A stretch of DNA of 21,339 bases from Anaerofustis sp. GTDB taxonomy: Bacteria > Bacillota > Clostridia > Eubacteriales > Anaerofustaceae. The position numbers and the translations under genes were made by a program. Numbering within the stretch: position 1 is the stretch's first letter; every line of letters starts with the position of its first letter. Below are positions 6,480 to 13,571 of this stretch, one piece after another. The notes beneath the pieces are model-generated. The model saw only the letters and a list, made by a program, of their open reading frames with translations, was not told the DNA's origin and made no database searches. Location of the stretch: NCBI RefSeq assembly GCF_019420015.1, contig NZ_JAHZIA010000026.1:1-21339 (forward strand), given 5' to 3'.

Positions 6480-7346
6480 ATGGCTTATGTATCAATGAAA
6501 AAAATGTTAGGGCAAGCCAGGGAAAAGGGTTATGCAATAGGTGCATTTAATATTGTCAATTATCTTACGGCAAAAGCAGTGGTGGATGCCGCAGAAGATT
6601 TGAAAGTTCCCGTTATACTGCAAACATCGGTAAAAACCGTTAAACAATTCGGCATTAAAGAGTTTATATCTTTTTTAAGACCGATGTGCGAAATGGCAAA
6701 TGTCGATGTTGCCATTCATTTGGACCATTGCACCGATATCGATTTTGCAAAAAAATGTATCGATGCGGGGTGGAGTTCGATTATGTTTGACGGTTCGAAA
6801 ACACCCCTTGAAAAAAACATAGAAGATACTTTAATCGTAAAAGAATATATATCAGATAAGGATATTACCCTTGAAGGAGAAGTCGGAAGTATCGTCGGGG
6901 TTGAAGATGATATAGTTGTTCACGCAAATGACGCGGCTTATGCAAATAAAGACGACTGCGAAAAATACTTAAAAGAAACAGGAGTAGACTTCCTCGCTCC
7001 GGCTGTCGGCACGGCTCACGGAGTGTATAAAGGAGAGATAAGATTAAACTATGATTTGTTTAAAGATATAAACAAAATTTCTCCTGTTCCTCTTGTTCTT
7101 CACGGAGGTACCGGTTTAAGTGACGAAATGTTTAACAGGCTTATTGATTTGGGAGCCAGCAAGGTAAATATTTCAACGGCGATTAAGATTGCTTACTGTG
7201 AAAGTATGTATGAATACGCTTCGTCTCACAGGGAGGAGCACAACCCTCTTACCTTGGATGATTATGTATATAAGAAAATTTATGGCCTTGCATATAAGCA
7301 CATAAATTTCTTTACACTTAGAAAGGGGAGCGTAAACAATGAGTGA
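6480..7346 (+). CDS. Class II (zinc) ketose-bisphosphate aldolase, GatY/Fba family
   Basis: The 288-residue protein is of usual family length. The class II metal site is complete: the catalytic Asp82 and His83 of HLDHC (80-84), the LEGEVG segment (131-136), His180 in GTAHG, and His208 in LHGGTG, followed by NISTAIK (230-236), which contacts the substrate phosphate. Such enzymes cleave fructose-, tagatose- or related ketose 1,6-bisphosphates to dihydroxyacetone phosphate and an aldehyde; the residues do not decide which sugar. AAGGAGG at 6464-6470 precedes the ATG. It is the first gene of a three-gene operon with a PHP phosphoesterase (8-nt overlap) and a DeoC-like aldolase. That context argues against a simple glycolytic role and for a dedicated sugar-phosphate pathway. 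Confidence 0.9.
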   Translation: MAYVSMKKMLGQAREKGYAIGAFNIVNYLTAKAVVDAAEDLKVPVILQTSVKTVKQFGIKEFISFLRPMCEMANVDVAIHLDHCTDIDFAKKCIDAGWSSIMFDGSKTPLEKNIEDTLIVKEYISDKDITLEGEVGSIVGVEDDIVVHANDAAYANKDDCEKYLKETGVDFLAPAVGTAHGVYKGEIRLNYDLFKDINKISPVPLVLHGGTGLSDEMFNRLIDLGASKVNISTAIKIAYCESMYEYASSHREEHNPLTLDDYVYKKIYGLAYKHINFFTLRKGSVNNE

Positions 7347-8289
7347 TTATAATTTTAAACCAAATTATTTATGTGATATGCACTGCCATACCACCCGTTC
7401 GGACGGACTTTGCACTCCAAAAGAGCTTATAGATTTGGCTGCAAAATCGGGGATGAAAGTTCTTACTATTTCCGATCACGACACACTTCCTCCTGATACG
7501 GTGGAAGTGAACGGAAAAGAAGTAGACAGTGTGGAATATGCAAAAGAACAGGGGGTTCATTTGCTGAAAGCCTGTGAGTTTTCATGTGATACCGATGTTG
7601 ACGATGTTCATATGGTAGCATACGGGGTAGACTTTGAGAATGATAAAATAAGAGCTGTTATGGAGGACATAGCAAACAGTAAAATAGAAAGTTATAAAGA
7701 ATTTCTAAAAAGATTGAATGACTGCGGATACGAGATTTCTCTCGATGAAGTTTTAAACTACGGCGGACAGAAAAGAAGTGAGAAAGAACTTCAAAAGAAA
7801 CTTATATTCAATCTTATGGCTGATAAAGGGTATACAAAAACTTGGTCTGACGCAAAAAAATTATCGAAAAAAGACGAAAGACTCAATGTAAGAAGAAGAA
7901 AGCCAAATCCTGTTGATATAATAAAGATTGTTCATGAAGCCGGGGGAATTATCGTTTTGGCACATCCTTACTTAATAGCCGATGAGGTTATGTTAAACGG
8001 TAAAAAAGTAAAAAGGGATGAATATATAGACAACTTAATAAAAAACGGTCTTGACGGAATAGAGGCAAGCTACACTTATGACAAAACCAGCTATGGCGGA
8101 AATATGGAAAAAGATGATATAATAAAAGAAGTAAAAGAAAAGTATTCCGAAAGGGTAAGTATCATATCCGGAGGTTCGGATTTTCACGGGGATCACAAAA
8201 AGGATTCTGTCAATCCGAGATTTATCGGAGAGTGCGGTATAGATTTTGATTATTTTAAAAATAACGAACTTTTAAAAAAACTTATATAA
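7339..8289 (+). CDS. PHP-domain metal-dependent phosphoesterase
   Basis: The 316-residue protein carries the PHP metal-site signatures: DMHCHTTRSDG (13-23; His15, His17, Asp22), SDHDT (45-49; Asp46, His47), Glu80, His91 in VHMVAYG, His209 in LAHP, and DFH (281-283). The family, including TrpH/YciV and related nucleotidases, hydrolyses phosphomonoesters or cyclic phosphates using two or three metal ions. The region at about 105-190, rich in Lys and Glu, is an inserted helical lid found in these proteins. Its ATG lies inside the end of the aldolase gene (ATGAGTGA overlap), which indicates translational coupling. Being placed between two aldolases suggests action on a phosphorylated sugar or nucleotide-derived metabolite, which is inference. 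A generic 3',5'-bisphosphate nucleotidase is the main alternative. Confidence 0.87.
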   Translation: MSDYNFKPNYLCDMHCHTTRSDGLCTPKELIDLAAKSGMKVLTISDHDTLPPDTVEVNGKEVDSVEYAKEQGVHLLKACEFSCDTDVDDVHMVAYGVDFENDKIRAVMEDIANSKIESYKEFLKRLNDCGYEISLDEVLNYGGQKRSEKELQKKLIFNLMADKGYTKTWSDAKKLSKKDERLNVRRRKPNPVDIIKIVHEAGGIIVLAHPYLIADEVMLNGKKVKRDEYIDNLIKNGLDGIEASYTYDKTSYGGNMEKDDIIKEVKEKYSERVSIISGGSDFHGDHKKDSVNPRFIGECGIDFDYFKNNELLKKLI

Positions 8290-8301
8290 AAGGAGATAAA
8301 T

Positions 8302-9024
8302 ATGACTGTTGATTTTAGCAAAATGACAAAAAAAGATGTGGGCAAGCTTTTTGATTATGCCAGTCTTGCCAAAGATTTGACGGAAGAACAGGTAAGAAAA
8401 GGATGCAGAGAAGCCATAAAATACAACTGCAAAGCTTTTTGTTTCTCTTCTTCATACTGGACAAAGGTCGTAAAGGAAGAACTGGAAGGCACGGATTTAT
8501 TGGTGGGCGCGGGAGTCGGATTTCCTCTTGGACAGCAAAGTTCCGCAGTGAAAGCTTTCGAAGCGGAAGAAGCCGTTAAAATGGGAGCTACGGTTCTTGA
8601 TAACTGTATGAATGTAGGAAATATGAAAGAGAAAAAATACGATCAAATAAAGCAGGAGTTTAAGGATTATGTTAATGCCGCGGGGGGCGTTCTTACAAAA
8701 ATGATAATAGAATGCTGTATGCTTACGGATGAGGAAATAAAAATAGCCTGTGAACTTTGTGTTGAAACAGGAATAGATTATGTGAAATCTTCAACGGGGC
8801 ACTATGCAGGACCAACCCTTGAACAAACCGTTCTTATGAGAGATTGTTTGAAAGGAACGAATACAAAGCTTAAAGTTTCGGGTGTAAAGGCACCGAAACC
8901 TCAAAACGCATATGCTTATCTTATGGCGGGAGCAGAGCTTATTGGTACTCAGGATGCTCCTATGATAATCGATTCACTTGATTTGATGAGGGATGTTGGC
9001 ATTGTTCCCGAATATAAAGGTTAG
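8302..9024 (+). CDS. DeoC-like class I aldolase (deoxyribose-phosphate aldolase family)
   Basis: The 240-residue protein shows DeoC/FbaB-type TIM-barrel landmarks. VGAGVGFPLGQQSSAVK (68-84) matches the VGFPxG segment. VLDNCMNVG (98-106) keeps the catalytic aspartate (Asp100), KMIIECCMLT (133-142) matches KxIxE, and YVKSSTGHYAG (160-170) supplies the Schiff-base Lys162. Lys191 in KVSGVK corresponds to the second active-site lysine. DeoC cleaves 2-deoxyribose 5-phosphate to glyceraldehyde 3-phosphate and acetaldehyde. The N-terminal part (KDVGKLFDYASLAKDLTEEQ) and the strand-2 region FCFSSSYW differ from classical DeoC (usually CVNP), so substrate may differ. It starts 12 nt after the PHP gene, with AAGGAG at 8289-8294. 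No pentose kinase, phosphopentomutase or nucleoside phosphorylase is in view. Confidence 0.85.
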   Translation: MTVDFSKMTKKDVGKLFDYASLAKDLTEEQVRKGCREAIKYNCKAFCFSSSYWTKVVKEELEGTDLLVGAGVGFPLGQQSSAVKAFEAEEAVKMGATVLDNCMNVGNMKEKKYDQIKQEFKDYVNAAGGVLTKMIIECCMLTDEEIKIACELCVETGIDYVKSSTGHYAGPTLEQTVLMRDCLKGTNTKLKVSGVKAPKPQNAYAYLMAGAELIGTQDAPMIIDSLDLMRDVGIVPEYKG

Positions 9025-9049
9025 TGGAATATAATAAAATCCTTTTAAT

Positions 9050-9088
9050 AAAAAGACATGACAGATATAAATTGTTGTGTCTTTTTTT
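9050..9088 (+). terminator. Rho-independent terminator of the aldolase operon
   Basis: AAAAAGACA (9050-9058) pairs with TGTCTTTTT beginning at 9078, with a partly paired inner arm (ACA/TGT), followed by a T run to 9088. It starts 26 nt after the DeoC-like stop. Confidence 0.8.
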
Positions 9089-9114
9089 GTTTTATCTAAA
9101 AAATATGATATAAT
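9087..9114 (+). promoter_or_regulatory. Promoter of the TPR lipoprotein gene
   Basis: TTGTTT (9087-9092) and TATAAT (9109-9114) are spaced 16 nt, with an extended -10 TG at 9106-9107. The element starts at the T run of the upstream terminator and lies 55 nt before the ATG at 9170. Confidence 0.65.
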
Positions 9115-9169
9115 TTATACTGTAATCGATAAAATTTTATCACTATCTTAAATCGGCGGGTTTATTAGA

Positions 9170-9847
9170 ATGAAGAAAAATAAGTGTAGATTAATTAAAC
9201 TGTGTTTGTTGTTTATATCTTTTATAATATTTCTCTCTCCTCTTATGGGATGTGGCAAAGGAGAAGACAATGACTTATTGTATGAAGAAGGAAAGGTATA
9301 TTTCAAAAAACAGGAATTTGATAAGTCAATAGAAATTTTAAATGATATCGATGTTTCAAAGCTTAGTAAGTACAAAAAAGAAAAAGATTATCTTTATTAT
9401 ATGTTGGGATATTCTTATTGGCAACTTAAAAGATGGGATGTAGCTTTAAAACCTTTGGAGAAAGCAAACGAACTAAGCCCGAACAATGAAGAGTATATGA
9501 TTGTGCTTGCAAGAGTATACTATATAAATGATGAGTTTGACAAATCGGAAAAGTACTATAAAAAAGTCATTGAAGTAAATGATAAAAATGAGAAAGCGTA
9601 TATGAATCTTGGAGATATAAACTTAAGAAAGACACCGAAAAATCCTAAAAAAGCTCTTTATTATTTGGAAAAATCCGTTGAAATATACCCTCAGTATGCA
9701 AATGCTTATGCAACAATGGCAATAGCATATAAAGTTATGGGGGATGATAAAAAAAGAGACGAGTATTTGGATAAAGCCGTTAAGCTCGGATATAACGATT
9801 TGCCTACAATAAAACGAATAAAAAACAACAATAAAAACGAATTTTAA
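9170..9847 (+). CDS. TPR-repeat lipoprotein
   Basis: The 225-residue protein has a basic N-terminus, a hydrophobic stretch (11-25) and a lipobox LMGC (25-28), predicting a diacylated Cys28 and anchoring on the outer face of the membrane. The remainder is helical, with about five tetratricopeptide-like units (about 35-60, 73-106, 108-140, 143-176, 178-208). Signatures include DKSIEIL, DVALKPLEKANELSP, DKSEKYYKKVIEVN and KALYYLEKSVEIYP. TPRs mediate protein contacts, so an adaptor role at the cell surface is likely, but the partner is unknown. The RBS is weak (GGCGGG at 9155-9160), which with the good promoter suggests modest translation. It appears monocistronic; no clear terminator follows. 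Confidence 0.85.
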   Translation: MKKNKCRLIKLCLLFISFIIFLSPLMGCGKGEDNDLLYEEGKVYFKKQEFDKSIEILNDIDVSKLSKYKKEKDYLYYMLGYSYWQLKRWDVALKPLEKANELSPNNEEYMIVLARVYYINDEFDKSEKYYKKVIEVNDKNEKAYMNLGDINLRKTPKNPKKALYYLEKSVEIYPQYANAYATMAIAYKVMGDDKKRDEYLDKAVKLGYNDLPTIKRIKNNNKNEF

Positions 9848-9955
9848 CTTTTATTTATAAAGAAGCTTATAAATATCTTGATTATAATTGTTTTAATGTT
9901 TTTAACTTATGATTTATATTGTTTTAGGTTATAAAACAAATTGCTTGTATAAACA

Positions 9956-9987
9956 AATCGACAAAGAGATTTTTATTTTTGTCGATT
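9956..9987. repeat. Perfect 10-bp inverted repeat upstream of trmL
   Basis: AATCGACAAA (9956-9965) and TTTGTCGATT (9978-9987) form a perfect 10-bp stem with a 12-nt loop. It is 108 nt after the TPR gene and 110 nt before trmL. The 3' side is not a T tract, so it is not a canonical terminator on the + strand; it could be an operator or an mRNA end structure. Confidence 0.5.
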
Positions 9988-10042
9988 AATGTAAAATTTA
10001 TGTAAAAATATTATAAATGATTAGTAAATTATATGCAAAATA

Positions 10043-10051
10043 TGATATATT
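10043..10051 (+). promoter_or_regulatory. Possible extended -10 element for trmL
   Basis: TGATATATT contains a TG-extended -10 (TATATT at 10046-10051), 46 nt before the trmL ATG. No good -35 was found at the expected distance, so this is a weak call. Confidence 0.3.
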
Positions 10052-10097
10052 TATAAAGGTTTTGTAAATTTGTAAAACGGAAAGCAGAGATGATTTT

Positions 10098-10565
10098 ATG
10101 TTTAATATAGTATTGTTTAATCCGCAGATACCTCAAAATACGGGTAATATTGTAAGGACCTGCGCAGTGACGGATTCTAGGCTGCACCTTATTAAACCGT
10201 TGGGTTTTTCAATTAACGACAAACACCTCAAAAGAGCAGGATTAGATTACTGGGATGAGGCGTCTGTTTTCGTATATGAAAATTTTGAAGAGTTCGAAAG
10301 TAAAAACGATATTGAAAATATGTATTTGTTAACCACAAAAGGAGACAAGAATTATTCTTCTTTCGAGTTTAAGGATAACGATTATTTTATGTTCGGTTCT
10401 GAAACGAAAGGTCTGCCAGAATTCATACATGAAAAATATTCTTCCACACAACTCAGGATTCCTATGATGCCTAAGGAATATGCAAGATGTTTAAATTTGT
10501 CGAACAGTGTATGTGTGGTTTTATATGAGGCGTTAAGACAGACCGGATTTAAAAATATGGGATAG
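10098..10565 (+). CDS. trmL: tRNA (cytidine/uridine 34)-2'-O-methyltransferase TrmL
   Basis: The 155-residue protein is the usual length for TrmL, a SPOUT-class enzyme that uses S-adenosylmethionine to methylate the ribose at wobble position 34 of certain tRNA-Leu isoacceptors. Landmarks are IPQNTGNIVRTC (11-22), LIKPLGF (31-37), KRAGLDYW (45-52), FGSETKGLP (99-107) and the knot-forming RCLNLSNSVCVVLYEALRQ (130-148). It acts in the cytoplasm as a dimer. The ATG is preceded by GCAGAGATG, a weak Shine-Dalgarno. There is no terminator in the 194-nt gap to the phosphate transporter gene, so some read-through may occur. No functional link to the neighbours is apparent. Confidence 0.95.
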   Translation: MFNIVLFNPQIPQNTGNIVRTCAVTDSRLHLIKPLGFSINDKHLKRAGLDYWDEASVFVYENFEEFESKNDIENMYLLTTKGDKNYSSFEFKDNDYFMFGSETKGLPEFIHEKYSSTQLRIPMMPKEYARCLNLSNSVCVVLYEALRQTGFKNMG

Positions 10566-10683
10566 AAATGTAATACAGTATTTAGGATAGAGTTTCTTTG
10601 TGTTTATTTTATTGTTCCAAATTTGTTTTATGTATATGATTTTAATTTGATTTTTATACACGTTTATTTGTTATTGTTTTATT

Positions 10684-10742
10684 TTAAGGTTTTGTGATTT
10701 CTTATAGAGAAATTTACCTTAATTTAACCCGTATATGGGTTA
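10684..10742 (+). promoter_or_regulatory. Structured two-hairpin leader before the Na/Pi transporter
   Basis: Hairpin 1 is formed by TTAAGGT (10684-10690) with ACCTTAA (10716-10722), enclosing an inner stem ATTTCT (10697-10702) with AGAAAT (10708-10713). Hairpin 2, TAACCC (10725-10730) with GGGTTA (10737-10742), ends 2 nt before the ribosome binding site AGAGGAGG (10745-10752). The arrangement would suit control of translation, but no known riboswitch class was recognised. Confidence 0.35.
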
Positions 10743-10759
10743 TAAGAGGAGGAAATGTT

Positions 10760-12460
10760 ATGAGTATTATGATGTTAATCGAATTGTTTGGGGGACTTGG
10801 ATTATTCCTTTACGGAATGGATTTGATGGGTGAAGGACTTAAAAAAGCCGCAGGCAACAAGTTAAAAGATATTTTGAATAAGGTTACCAGCAATCCCATA
10901 AAAGCATTGGCTTTGGGAACTATCGTTACTATGATAATACAAAGTTCGTCTGCCACCACGGTTTTGGTCGTAGGGCTTGTAAATGCGAACTTAATGAGCC
11001 TTGTACAGGCCGCAGGGGTTATTCTTGGTGCCGATATCGGTACTACGATTACAGGACAGATTATAGCTCTTAATTTATCCGAGTATGCGCCTTTGTTTAT
11101 AGGTCTTGGGGCTATGATAAGGATGTTTGCAAAAAAAGACAGAGTTATACACGTATCGGAATGTATACTTGGATTTGGTATATTATTTTTCGGTATAAGC
11201 GTAATGTCCGATGTTTTAAAACCTCTTGCAGATAATCCTTTCTTTACAAACATGCTCGTAAGTCTTGGTAATTATCCGGTACTCGGTCTTCTTGCAGGGG
11301 TATTCGTGACGGCGGTAATTCAGTCATCTTCAGCGTCTATAGGGCTTCTTCAGGCTCTTGCTTTAGGAGGAGCTTTTGCTGGTGTTGAAGGATACGATGC
11401 TCTTGGTGTTGTTGTTCCTATAGTGCTTGGAATGAATATAGGTACTTGTGCCACTGCCATGCTTGCAATGATAGGTGTTGAAAGACAGGCAAAACAGGCG
11501 GCGATATTCCACCTTATAACAAAGACCATAGGGGTTGTATGGATGATGCTTCTTCTTTTCTTTACCGGTGCTTTTGCAGCAGACGGAAACAGTTTTGTAT
11601 TTAATTTTATATTGGATATTTCGGGAAGCGACCCTACTAAACAGATTGCCAACTTCCATACTATGTTTAATGTATGCAATGCCAGCTTATTGTTGTTCTT
11701 AAGTAAGCCTATAATCGGTTTTATTCAAAAAATGCTTCCAGTAAAGGAAGAGGAAAAAGAAGAAGATTTTGAACTTAAACTTAACGATATTCTTCTTGAA
11801 AGCCCGGCTTTTGCCGTTTCGGAAGTTTTAAATGAAGTGGAAACAATGGCAGAGCTTGCTTATAAATCAGTAAATCTAGCTTCAAACGCATGTATAAACA
11901 ACGAATACGAAAATATGGAAGAAGTCAAGATTTTGGAAAATTTAATTAATCAATATGAAACAGGTATTGCTGATTTTGTCATTAAAATTTCGGCATTGGA
12001 TGCGAGTATACAAAGTGCTGATTTTACGGTACATCTTCATCAAGTAATACACGATATAGAAAGAATAGGGGATTACTGTATGAGTATGGTAAATATTGCT
12101 CAAAATAAAAAGGATTCAAAAGTTGTTTTCAGCGAAAACGCTACAGAAGAATTAAAAGGTATGTACGATATGGTAAGGACCAATCTAAGATGTGCAATAG
12201 ATGCCTTTAAAGAAAAGGATCTCTCAAAAGCAATTAAAACCGATTTTATAGAAGAACAGATAAATAATAAAGAAGATGAGTTAAGAAGTGCACATATTGA
12301 TAGATTAAACAGAAAAGCTTGCACTCCTGAATCAGGTGTTATATACTTTGATATAGTAGCAGACTTGGAAAGAATAGGCGATTACAGTGCTCATATAGGA
12401 AATTTTGTAAAAGAGTATGTTGAATTACTGTCAAGAAGGCAGTTCGATATGCTTCCTTAG
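10760..12460 (+). CDS. Na+/phosphate cotransporter family protein with PhoU-like C-terminal domain
   Basis: The 566-residue membrane protein has two inverted Na/Pi-cotransporter repeats, each with the hallmark motif: QSSSATT (61-67) with GADIGTT (90-96), and QSSSAS (188-193) with GMNIGTC (224-230). After about eight hydrophobic segments ending near residue 325, an acidic linker (KEEEKEEDFE) leads to a helical PhoU-like domain (about 355-555) with HDIERIGDY and ADLERIGDY metal-binding repeats. The family moves inorganic phosphate with sodium, and bacterial members can act as exporters. I start at ATG 10760 because AGAGGAGG is 7 nt upstream; an in-frame GTG at 10694 has no RBS and would place a polar stretch before the first helix. 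trxB follows after 10 nt. Confidence 0.92.
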   Translation: MSIMMLIELFGGLGLFLYGMDLMGEGLKKAAGNKLKDILNKVTSNPIKALALGTIVTMIIQSSSATTVLVVGLVNANLMSLVQAAGVILGADIGTTITGQIIALNLSEYAPLFIGLGAMIRMFAKKDRVIHVSECILGFGILFFGISVMSDVLKPLADNPFFTNMLVSLGNYPVLGLLAGVFVTAVIQSSSASIGLLQALALGGAFAGVEGYDALGVVVPIVLGMNIGTCATAMLAMIGVERQAKQAAIFHLITKTIGVVWMMLLLFFTGAFAADGNSFVFNFILDISGSDPTKQIANFHTMFNVCNASLLLFLSKPIIGFIQKMLPVKEEEKEEDFELKLNDILLESPAFAVSEVLNEVETMAELAYKSVNLASNACINNEYENMEEVKILENLINQYETGIADFVIKISALDASIQSADFTVHLHQVIHDIERIGDYCMSMVNIAQNKKDSKVVFSENATEELKGMYDMVRTNLRCAIDAFKEKDLSKAIKTDFIEEQINNKEDELRSAHIDRLNRKACTPESGVIYFDIVADLERIGDYSAHIGNFVKEYVELLSRRQFDMLP

Positions 12461-12470
12461 GAGGTAAAAA

Positions 12471-13397
12471 ATGAAATACGATGTAATTATTATAGGAGCC
12501 GGTCCTGCGGGTTTAAGTGCAGGTTTATATGCTTCAAGAGCCACATTAAATACTTTGATAATAGAAAAGGCGGTTATCGGCGGACAGATTACTACAACAA
12601 CGGAAATAGAAAATTATCCCGGAGCTAGTGAAGTAACCGGGCCGGAACTTGTAGAAAAAATGAAAGAACAGTGTTTGAGTTTTGGCGCCAATATTGTAAG
12701 CGATGAGGTGTTGAGCGTTGAAAAAAGAAAAGACGGGTTTTTCAGTGTCAAAACGGGAAGAGAAGAATATGTTTCAAAAACTTGTATAATAGCTTCAGGG
12801 TCTACACCTAAAGAGCTTGGAATCAAAGGCGAGAGAGAATACAGAGGTATGGGTGTGTCTTACTGTGCCACATGTGACGCCGGATTTTTTACTGGATTTG
12901 AAGTATGTGTTATAGGCGGCGGAGATACTGCTTTGAAAGAGGCAATATATCTAACCAAATTTGCAAAAAAAGTAACGATTATTCACAGAAGAGATCAATT
13001 CAGAGGCGGTAAAGGCTGGGAGAAAAAGGCGAGAGCAAATGAAAAGATACACTTCCTTTTAAGTCATGAACCTGTTGAAATACTGGGTGAAAACAGTATG
13101 GTTACTGCCGTGAAAGTAAGAAATAAGAAAACCGGCGAAGTTTATGATTATAAAACCGACGGAGTATTTATGTTTGTGGGACACAATCCAAACAGTGCTC
13201 TTGTAAAAAATATGGTAGATGTGGATGAAAAAGGGTATATCATAACTGATAATTCTTTGCAAACTTCAGTAAAAGGTCTGTTTGTTGCCGGAGATGTAAG
13301 GCAAAAGGCTCTAAGACAGGTTGTTACCGCTGCATCGGACGGTGCTATCTGTGCAACGGGAGCAGAAGAGTTCTTGGATGAAATGAACGAAAACTAA
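12471..13397 (+). CDS. trxB: Thioredoxin reductase (NADPH-dependent)
   Basis: The 308-residue FAD protein is of standard low-molecular-weight TrxR length. FAD binding is shown by GAGPAG (9-14), GGQ (37-39) and FVAGDVRQKALRQV near 271-284. The redox-active CATC motif is at 132-135. The NADPH domain has GGGDTA (149-154) and HRRDQFR (172-178), whose arginines indicate NADPH rather than NADH. The enzyme reduces thioredoxin with NADPH in the cytoplasm. No thioredoxin gene is nearby. It follows the phosphate transporter with a 10-nt gap and its own AGGAGG (12459-12464), so the two are almost certainly cotranscribed. The residues following HRRDQFR, RGGKGWEKKA, differ from the common RASKxMxxR segment. 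Confidence 0.95.
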   Translation: MKYDVIIIGAGPAGLSAGLYASRATLNTLIIEKAVIGGQITTTTEIENYPGASEVTGPELVEKMKEQCLSFGANIVSDEVLSVEKRKDGFFSVKTGREEYVSKTCIIASGSTPKELGIKGEREYRGMGVSYCATCDAGFFTGFEVCVIGGGDTALKEAIYLTKFAKKVTIIHRRDQFRGGKGWEKKARANEKIHFLLSHEPVEILGENSMVTAVKVRNKKTGEVYDYKTDGVFMFVGHNPNSALVKNMVDVDEKGYIITDNSLQTSVKGLFVAGDVRQKALRQVVTAASDGAICATGAEEFLDEMNEN

Positions 13398-13423
13398 AAG
13401 TACTATTTTATAGTACTTTTTTT
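13396..13423 (+). terminator. Rho-independent terminator after trxB
   Basis: An 11-bp perfect stem AAAAGTACTAT (13396-13406) with ATAGTACTTTT (13410-13420), a 3-nt loop and T's to 13423. It overlaps the trxB stop codon. Confidence 0.92.
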
Positions 13424-13496
13424 ATTTATCTTAAAATGAATAACCTGTTTTCCTTTATTTGAAAGTTTCCAAATGTATAAATTTGCAACAAAAAAC

Positions 13497-13525
13497 TTGA
13501 AAAATACATCAAAAAAGCATAAAAT
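13497..13525 (+). promoter_or_regulatory. Sigma-A promoter of the BMP-ilvE-U32 unit
   Basis: TTGAAA (13497-13502) and TAAAAT (13520-13525) have a 17-nt spacer, 47 nt upstream of the lipoprotein ATG at 13572. Confidence 0.6.
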
Positions 13526-13571
13526 AAATATATTATACAAAATAATTAAGTATAAGATTATGAGGTTTAAT

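Noticed and set aside
10694..10759. Earlier GTG start for the Na/Pi transporter
   Set aside because: It would add 22 mostly polar residues across a structured leader and lacks a Shine-Dalgarno, whereas 10760 has AGAGGAGG at ideal spacing.
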